A stretch of DNA of 64,000 nt from Styela clava. Taxonomy: Eukaryota; Chordata; Ascidiacea; Stolidobranchia; Styelidae. The notes under the pieces are model-generated. The model did not search any database. It was not told where the DNA came from and saw nothing but the letters and a program-made list of their open reading frames with translations. This document shows positions 57,061 through 64,000 of this stretch, piece by piece. The stretch covers positions 23,055,395 through 23,119,394 of the forward strand of contig NC_135250.1 in assembly GCF_964204865.1 (NCBI RefSeq), read 5' to 3'. Numbering within the stretch: the first letter of the stretch is position 1; each line of letters opens with the position of its first letter. Both the position numbers and the translations under genes were made by a program.

Positions 57061-57231
57061 TGGCACTGGTTTGGGAGTTGTGTGATTGATGAGAAAGTTT
57101 ATGTCGTTGGTGGAAATGGAAATCCTGCAAATATAGAGGAATATGATCCGGAAACAAAACAATGGAAAATCATTGAAACAATACAAGGAAAAAATATTTT
57201 TCCAAGAGCAACTGTTGTAATATCTATATAA
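57061..57231 (+). pseudogene. Relic of a KLHL last kelch blade
   Basis: Fifty-six codons ending in TAA at 57229-57231 encode blade 6 and the C-terminus (HWFGSCVIDEKVYVVGGNG, IEEYDPETKQWKII, NIFPRATVVISI). It is closest to KLHL-3 (HWFGSCVID, NIFPRATVAISI). The 5' part is missing and replaced by flank sequence. This is the scar of a deleted array member. Confidence 0.85.
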
Positions 57232-58429
57232 CATTGATTGATCTTATTTCTGAATTCTGAGCAAATATGTCTCTCATATGCTATACTGAAAATCCCTGTA
57301 AACATATCTAGTTTTTTCCCAAATTAATTTTTATCACAAAATGATAACCTATGGTAACTTTTTGTTCATCATAATTCTCAACCAAATAATTAAACGGTAT
57401 CAACTATTTTTTCATTTCATCTTGTGTTCCAGTGTTGTATTTTACCGTAATTACCGGTAGCTTAATGAAGTTTATTAAATTTATCTATCTATCTAGAATC
57501 TGATTGACAATTTGATTGGCTTGACTGCTTGAATATTACCCAATATTATTAAGAAGTTGTTGTACGAATCTTATAACTAGTTTATCATTTTCCCTATTTT
57601 ATTATTATAATATCAAATTGGTAATGATCAAGCTTTTAATTTAATATTTTTTGACATTTTCCATTTTTTATTATCATTCAATTTTGTGACATGCCCTAAT
57701 GATGGTGTTTCAATTTTTATTGATGAATTATGGTTTCATAATTTGAAATCCTTTCATTCACACTGCCCTAATTGTTTTTGAAAAATTCTAGTTGATGTTA
57801 GTTCAATACAACAATTCATACAACAAGATTTTCAGCATTTGATAAGAAACGGCTTTATTGTATTTAATAATCATTTCCTCTAGTGAAAATTACTGTATTT
57901 TTTTAATTTTATAATCACTGCTTTCTCAATATAATCAATTCCCTAATATGCATTTTTAAATGGGATAATTGTTATCTATGCTTTTTATTCATGAAATGAC
58001 TGTTCAATAGATTTGTTGTTATGAATTATAATATTCAGGCTAGTGACCTTACCAAGGGGCCATTCCAAACAAATGTTGAATTTCATCAATTTTATAAAGT
58101 GCAATGAAAGTACCGTAATTGTTTTGTATTTTTTATATCAAAAGACACTTGAATTTTATTGGACTGCATTCATTTCATGGAAAAAGTTGGAATTCCACCC
58201 AGGTTTTTGATGGTTTACACAAAAGGGCCTGAAATGTAGAAATTTTGATATGATTGACATTTTTTGTGATGACTCGTAACACAAAGTGTTTGATTGTCTG
58301 GTACAGTTATTTCTTTTCAAATATATGCACTGGACTTGAAAGTTAATAAAGATTAGGTGTTTGCAGTGCTGTAGGACATGTCTTTGCCTATTTAACGATT
58401 TATTGTTAGAATTTTGATAGATGATAGAG

Positions 58430-58740
58430 GCCGCTGTTCCGAAGCGGAAGACTATAAAGTGGAAAAATGTCCCATAGTGTCACATACAATGTGCACATTA
58501 TCGTCATGGATCTACAGTGTTACATTGAGTTACTTGAGTGACACATAGACGGGTCCTCCAGTCACTGCTCAGAAAATATTGCTGTACCAGCTCGACAATC
58601 GTTCAAACCATATAAAACAATTGATTGAACAGTGGAGCAAAACATATTGCTGGAGATGTAAAAATATTGGATCTCTCAGCGTGGAAATTTTCAGGAATTA
58701 TCCTGTAGAGTCACTTGGATTAGCTCTTATATTCTTTATC
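58430..58740 (+). pseudogene. Tc1/mariner-like transposase relic in unit 1
   Basis: A frame reads TGPPVTAQKILLYQLDN then RSNH, matching the DGxxTAxxY...FQxDNxxxH stretch of Tc1-like transposases. After a shift, VKILDLSAW matches the LxWPAxSPDLNP stretch. Stops interrupt it. It lies 360 bp upstream of KLHL-7 and might supply part of its 5' flank. Confidence 0.5.
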
Positions 58741-59032
58741 TTCCAATTCATACTTACCGGTACTTCACTATACAATACTTTTTGGAGGTTTTTCATCATG
58801 CTGTGATTTGTTGAAATTGTCTTTACAACAATTTGATACATATTAAGCAGACAATATTTGACTTCATTCTTTACATAGCTTCAGAAGTGCGATTGTGTAC
58901 TTATTTGATCCGGCATTGCCTTTCAGTATAATTTAATTTTTTTTTATTGTAATCATTGTTTTATGAACCAAGGTTTATTTGGGATGAACTGTAAAGTCTA
59001 ACACCTTCAATTATAATTCCGTTATTCTACAA

Positions 59033-59100
59033 GGTATTATTATTAATAGTGGTATAATCATAAGCAGTTCTTTATAAAATCAAATAAAGTCATCTCAGAA
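59033..59100 (+). promoter_or_regulatory. Conserved leader block before KLHL-7 ATG
   Basis: Same as 63086-63153 and close to 21714-21781. It is preceded by 'gttattctacaag', a weak acceptor-like site. Confidence 0.4.
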
Positions 59101-60729
59101 ATGGAAGAAAAAATCAATACAGATTCTAAAGAACATGCTGTTGAAATTTTACAACAATTAAATGAATATCGTAAAACTGGACGTCATTGTGATTTCATGA
59201 TCAAAGCTGGATCTGTGGAACTTCCTGTTCATAAAAATATTGTGTCGGCAAGTTCCGATTATTTTAAAGCAATGTTATCTCATGAAAATGTTGAAACAAA
59301 ATCTGGTGTCGTTGAAATAAAGGAATTTGATGAAGTTTGTGTTAAAAAATGTGTTGATTTCATTTACACTGGGGATGCTTATTTTGCCAAAGAAAAACGT
59401 GAAACACTCATGGGTGTCGCTCACATGATGCAGCTGCAAAGACTTTGTGATAGTATCGCAATTTTTCTGGAAGACGATCTTGATCCTAGATCGTTTTTTC
59501 AAACTAAAAAAATTGCGAATAGGTACAACTGTAAACAACTTGAGGAAAAATGCAATCAATTTGCATTGCAACGTTTTATAAAAATTGCACAGTCTGATGA
59601 GTTTATGGATCTTGATGAAAAATTTATTTCATTTCTAATGGAATCAAAGAAAACAAAAGCAAAGGAAGAAGTGAAATGTAAGATGTTGTTAGCATGGACC
59701 AAACATGATATTGATGAAAGAAAAGAATGTTTTCTTGGTTTGGTGATGAAATTTCAGTTGGCAAAAATGACTTTGTCATATAGGAGATTTCTTGTGGAAA
59801 ATGAACCACTGATATTTGAATCCGCAAAATCTCTTCAGTCATTGACTTTGTCAGTTTTTGACAGCCATGGGGATATCAGTTCAAAAGATGTCAATTTGGC
59901 AGAGAATAAACAGCTTGTTGTTTTTGACAAAACTTCTGGAAGAATGCATTCATGTGATGTTGATGATAAAACATGGACACCAATGCAAACCATAGATCAA
60001 GCAATTATACAGAATACATTATATTCTGCTGTAGTGATGGAAACTTACATTTATGTAATTTGTACAAAAGGATCGTTTTATAGACTTGAATATGCTGAAT
60101 CAAATGCAAAGTGGAAACAAATGGCAAATGCAAATCTTCAGAATGCTTCTGCAGTTGCACTTGATGGTTTTGTTTATGGTATTGAGTATGAAAAATACTC
60201 AAGCATTGTGGAAAGATATGATCCATCAAATAATAGATGGACCAGACTAACAAACAAATCTTTGATTCTGGCTTGTGAACTTTTGGTGGCTGCTGATGGA
60301 AAGGTGTTTTGTATTGCAGGTATAAATCAACAAGATCAAGCAACAAACCAAGTTGAGATTTATGATCCTGTCACATCAACTTGGTCAATGGATAATAGAT
60401 CATTGAATGAAGTAAGATATTGTGCTTCTGCAACAGCAACAGAAGAAGGAATATATGTTATGGGAGGTTATAATGTTAATGGTAATACTACTAATAGTGT
60501 TGAATTTCGTTCATCTGTAACTAAAACCTGGATGATATTGAAACCAATGAAAAATGCAAGACAAAACTTCAGTAGTTGTGTGATTGATGAGAAAGTTTAT
60601 GTCATTGGTGGAAATGGAAATCCTGCAAATATAGAGGAATATGATCCTGAAACAAAAGAATGGAAAATTATTGAAACCATTCAAGGAAAAAATGTAACTC
60701 CACTGGCTACTGTTGCATTATTTATGTAA
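59101..60729 (+). CDS. KLHL-7: BTB-BACK-Kelch protein, intact, 542 aa
   Basis: Single exon with BTB at 25-125, BACK at 128-235, and six blades at about 269-298, 308-340, 350-385, 394-430, 441-478 and 490-523. Diagnostic residues are SVELPVH and DAYFAKE in BTB (the others have SEELPVH and DAYVAKE) and QLAKMTL in BACK. Loops read KTSGRMHSCDVDD, YEKYSSIV, INQQDQAT, VRYCASAT, NVNGNTTNS and ARQNFSS. Blade 5 and blade 6 keep the GG doublets. It heads the youngest tandem pair of the array; KLHL-8 matches it over all 847 bases visible. Cul3-adaptor role inferred from family; substrate unknown. Confidence 0.93.
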   Translation: MEEKINTDSKEHAVEILQQLNEYRKTGRHCDFMIKAGSVELPVHKNIVSASSDYFKAMLSHENVETKSGVVEIKEFDEVCVKKCVDFIYTGDAYFAKEKRETLMGVAHMMQLQRLCDSIAIFLEDDLDPRSFFQTKKIANRYNCKQLEEKCNQFALQRFIKIAQSDEFMDLDEKFISFLMESKKTKAKEEVKCKMLLAWTKHDIDERKECFLGLVMKFQLAKMTLSYRRFLVENEPLIFESAKSLQSLTLSVFDSHGDISSKDVNLAENKQLVVFDKTSGRMHSCDVDDKTWTPMQTIDQAIIQNTLYSAVVMETYIYVICTKGSFYRLEYAESNAKWKQMANANLQNASAVALDGFVYGIEYEKYSSIVERYDPSNNRWTRLTNKSLILACELLVAADGKVFCIAGINQQDQATNQVEIYDPVTSTWSMDNRSLNEVRYCASATATEEGIYVMGGYNVNGNTTNSVEFRSSVTKTWMILKPMKNARQNFSSCVIDEKVYVIGGNGNPANIEEYDPETKEWKIIETIQGKNVTPLATVALFM

Positions 60730-61292
60730 CATTGACTCTTATCAGTTGCTATAACCTTTGTGGCAATATTTATTCCTATTATTCATCAACTAAAATTTGA
60801 CTTCGAAAAGTTGATTTAAATTCATTATGCTTAAATTAGTATCTATCTAATTTTCTATTAAATTTTTTTTACCGAATAAATCTCTATTTCGAATACATAC
60901 AAAATTATTATTTTCGAATATGAAATTTCGAATACATGCAAAAATAAATGTAAGTAAAATAGCATATTTTAGGGCATGAAGGAATCTGCATAAAACAAAC
61001 AATGGAATAACTGTTATCTACAACCTGTCTATTTACCAGACATTTTATGTCCATCGATTGCCTGATATTTTCGAGTAGTATTGCTTTTCATATTTCAGTA
61101 GGTACGAAAATATGAATCAAAAATTGATAATAATCGGGCAGTTTACTACACATTTTATGTCCGCAGATTGCCACTGTTTTTTAGAGTATAGTAATTCCTT
61201 CTGTTTTCCCGTAAGTACGAAACTTCGGATCAGAAATTAATTATAATCGGCAGTTTTCCACACATTTTATGCCCGCAGACTGCTCCGTATTT
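60730..61292. mobile_element. Truncated hAT-like relic after KLHL-7
   Basis: From about 60873 the sequence has the 'tttcgaatac' words and then 'cagtttaccacacatttt' repeats of the 6113-8360 family. The right end is missing: it stops at 61292, where the second duplication unit begins. No gene is seen. Confidence 0.65.
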
Positions 61293-62482
61293 TGATCTTA
61301 TTTCTGAATTCTGAGCAAATATGTCTCTCATATGCTATACTGAAAATCCCTGTAAACATATCTAGTTTTTTCCCAAATTAATTTTTATCACAAAATGATA
61401 ACCTATGGTAACTTTTTGTTCATCATAATTCTCAACCAAATAATTAAACGGTATCAACTATTTTTTCATTTCATCTTGTGTTCCAGTGTTGTATTTTACC
61501 GTAATTACCGGTAGCTTAATGAAGTTTATTAAATTTATCTATCTATCTAGAATCTGATTGACAATTTGATTGGCTTGACTGCTTGAATATTACCCAATAT
61601 TATTAAGAAGTTGTTGTACGAATCTTATAACTAGTTTATCATTTTCCCTATTTTATTATTATAATATCAAATTGGTAATGATCAAGCTTTTAATTTAATA
61701 TTTTTTGACATTTTCCATTTTTTATTATCATTCAATTTTGTGACATGCCCTAATGATGGTGTTTCAATTTTTATTGATGAATTATGGTTTCATAATTTGA
61801 AATCCTTTCATTCACACTGCCCTAATTGTTTTTGAAAAATTCTAGTTGATGTTAGTTCAATACAACAATTCATACAACAAGATTTTCAGCATTTGATAAG
61901 AAACGGCTTTATTGTATTTAATAATCATTTCCTCTAGTGAAAATTACTGTATTTTTTTAATTTTATAATCACTGCTTTCTCAATATAATCAATTCCCTAA
62001 TATGCATTTTTAAATGGGATAATTGTTATCTATGCTTTTTATTCATGAAATGACTGTTCAATAGATTTGTTGTTATGAATTATAATATTCAGGCTAGTGA
62101 CCTTACCAAGGGGCCATTCCAAACAAATGTTGAATTTCATCAATTTTATAAAGTGCAATGAAAGTACCGTAATTGTTTTGTATTTTTTATATCAAAAGAC
62201 ACTTGAATTTTATTGGACTGCATTCATTTCATGGAAAAAGTTGGAATTCCACCCAGGTTTTTGATGGTTTACACAAAAGGGCCTGAAATGTAGAAATTTT
62301 GATATGATTGACATTTTTTTGATGACTCGTAACACAAAGTGTTTGATTGTCTGGTACAGTTATTTCTTTTCAAATATATGCACTGGACTTGAAAGTTAAT
62401 AAAGATTAGGTGTTTGCAGTGCTGTAGGACATGTCTTTGCCTATTTAACGATTTATTGTTAGAATTTTGATAGATGATAGAG

Positions 62483-62790
62483 GCCGCTGTTCCGAAGCGG
62501 AAGACTATAAAGTGGAAAAATGTCCCATAGTGTCACATACAATGTGCACATTATCGTCATGGATCTACAGTGTTACATTGAGTTACTTGAGTGACACATA
62601 GACGGGTCCTCCAGTCACTGCTCAGAAAATATTGCTGTACCAGCTCGACAATCGTTCAAACCATATAAAACAATTGATTGAACAGTGGAGCAAAACATAT
62701 TGCTGGAGATGTAAAAATATTGGATCTCTCAGCGTGGAAATTTTCTGGAATTATCCTGTAGAGTCACTTGGATTAGCTCTTATATTCTTT
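62483..62790 (+). pseudogene. Tc1/mariner-like transposase relic in unit 2
   Basis: Copy of the relic at 58430-58740. One visible difference turns 'tcaggaat' into 'tctggaat'. Confidence 0.5.
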
Positions 62791-63153
62791 ATCTTCCAAT
62801 TCATACTTACCGGTACTTCACTATACAATACTTTTTGGAGGTTTTTCATCATGCTGTGATTTGTTGAAATTGTCTTTACAACAATTTGATACATATTAAG
62901 CAGACAATATTTGACTTCATTCTTTACATAGCTTCAGAAGTGCGATTGTGTACTTATTTGATCCGGCATTGCCTTTCAGTATAATTTAATTTTTTTTTAT
63001 TGTAATCATTGTTTTATGAACCAAGGTTTATTTGGGATGAACTGTAAAGTCTAACACCTTCAATTATAATTCCGTTATTCTACAAGGTATTATTATTAAT
63101 AGTGGTATAATCATAAGCAGTTCTTTATAAAATCAAATAAAGTCATCTCAGAA

Positions 63154-64000
63154 ATGGAAGAAAAAATCAATACAGATTCTAAAGAACATGCTGTTGAAAT
63201 TTTACAACAATTAAATGAATATCGTAAAACTGGACGTCATTGTGATTTCATGATCAAAGCTGGATCTGTGGAACTTCCTGTTCATAAAAATATTGTGTCG
63301 GCAAGTTCCGATTATTTTAAAGCAATGTTATCTCATGAAAATGTTGAAACAAAATCTGGTGTCGTTGAAATAAAGGAATTTGATGAAGTTTGTGTTAAAA
63401 AATGTGTTGATTTCATTTACACTGGGGATGCTTATTTTGCCAAAGAAAAACGTGAAACACTCATGGGTGTCGCTCACATGATGCAGCTGCAAAGACTTTG
63501 TGATAGTATCGCAATTTTTCTGGAAGACGATCTTGATCCTAGATCGTTTTTTCAAACTAAAAAAATTGCGAATAGGTACAACTGTAAACAACTTGAGGAA
63601 AAATGCAATCAATTTGCATTGCAACGTTTTATAAAAATTGCACAGTCTGATGAGTTTATGGATCTTGATGAAAAATTTATTTCATTTCTAATGGAATCAA
63701 AGAAAACAAAAGCAAAGGAAGAAGTGAAATGTAAGATGTTGTTAGCATGGACCAAACATGATATTGATGAAAGAAAAGAATGTTTTCTTGGTTTGGTGAT
63801 GAAATTTCAGTTGGCAAAAATGACTTTGTCATATAGGAGATTTCTTGTGGAAAATGAACCACTGATATTTGAATCCGCAAAATCTCTTCAGTCATTGACT
63901 TTGTCAGTTTTTGACAGCCATGGGGATATCAGTTCAAAAGATGTCAATTTGGCAGAGAATAAACAGCTTGTTGTTTTTGACAAAACTTCTGGAAGAATGC
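63154..64000 (+). CDS. KLHL-8: BTB-BACK-Kelch protein, 5' part, cut by window edge
   Basis: The first 282 codons (BTB, BACK, entry into blade 1) are open and, as far as I compared, the same as KLHL-7, including the SVELPVH and DAYFAKE signatures. The start matches all paralogues. Whether the propeller remains the same lies outside the window. It may be a very young duplicate, or an assembly artefact such as an uncollapsed haplotype. Confidence 0.9.
   Translation, partial: MEEKINTDSKEHAVEILQQLNEYRKTGRHCDFMIKAGSVELPVHKNIVSASSDYFKAMLSHENVETKSGVVEIKEFDEVCVKKCVDFIYTGDAYFAKEKRETLMGVAHMMQLQRLCDSIAIFLEDDLDPRSFFQTKKIANRYNCKQLEEKCNQFALQRFIKIAQSDEFMDLDEKFISFLMESKKTKAKEEVKCKMLLAWTKHDIDERKECFLGLVMKFQLAKMTLSYRRFLVENEPLIFESAKSLQSLTLSVFDSHGDISSKDVNLAENKQLVVFDKTSGRM

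Larger units (their letters stand above)
57239..61292 (+). repeat. Tandem duplication, unit 1 (4.05 kb)
   Basis: Contains type B flank, Tc1-like relic, 5' flank, KLHL-7 and a truncated hAT relic. From 57239 it matches the sequence starting at 61293, running to the window end. By eye I saw a 1 nt indel (58267 against ~62320) and one substitution (58692 against ~62745) across 2.7 kb. The junction shows the short shared word 'ttgatcttattt'. Confidence 0.85.
61293..64000 (+). repeat. Tandem duplication, unit 2 (continues past the window)
   Basis: Repeats 57239-59947 almost base for base and includes KLHL-8. The right boundary is not visible. Confidence 0.85.

Overview
This is eukaryotic, clearly metazoan, AT-rich DNA. 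There are no bacterial operons and no tRNA, rRNA or CRISPR features that I could find. The dominant content is a same-strand tandem array of single-exon kelch-like (KLHL: BTB-BACK-Kelch) genes set in a dense, nested field of transposable elements. Few introns, lineage-specific KLHL expansion and abundant hAT, LINE and foldback elements would fit an invertebrate such as an ascidian, but the sequence alone does not prove the taxon.

The array runs from about 9 kb to the right edge, all on the plus strand. KLHL-1 (9079), KLHL-2 (21782), KLHL-5 (45311), KLHL-6 (51843) and KLHL-7 (59101) are intact. KLHL-3 (27205) carries one +1 frameshift, and KLHL-4 (33598) is a pseudogene with the same frameshift, a hAT insertion and further indels. 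KLHL-8 (63154) runs off the window and matches KLHL-7 as far as it goes. Two short 3' relics (30879-30920 and 57061-57231) and one orphan 5' flank (50831-51058) mark lost genes. The 3' flanking blocks are also repeated, so the array grew by duplicating gene plus flank units. The last step is a ~4.05 kb tandem duplication whose copies differ at only a few bases.

Left of the array (1-9 kb) lies a 4.7 kb foldback/Mutator-like element with a 9 bp target duplication. Its interior holds a diverged copy of its own flanking sequence. A 187 bp MITE and a 2.25 kb hAT-like element follow. Between genes are a LINE with intact ORF1 and ORF2 (minus strand, 12.6-18.8 kb), several hAT-like elements whose 8 bp target duplications I could read directly, Tc1-like transposase relics and a MITE. 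That MITE was carried in a segmental duplication and later hit by a 3 kb hAT.

The encoded proteins are expected to be substrate adaptors for Cullin-3 ubiquitin ligases. The N-terminal BTB/BACK part is nearly invariant. Differences concentrate in short loops between propeller blades, at positions equivalent to the substrate-contact residues of other KLHL propellers. The most interesting hypothesis is a rapidly turning-over repertoire of ubiquitin-ligase adaptors with conserved chassis and diversified target-binding faces.
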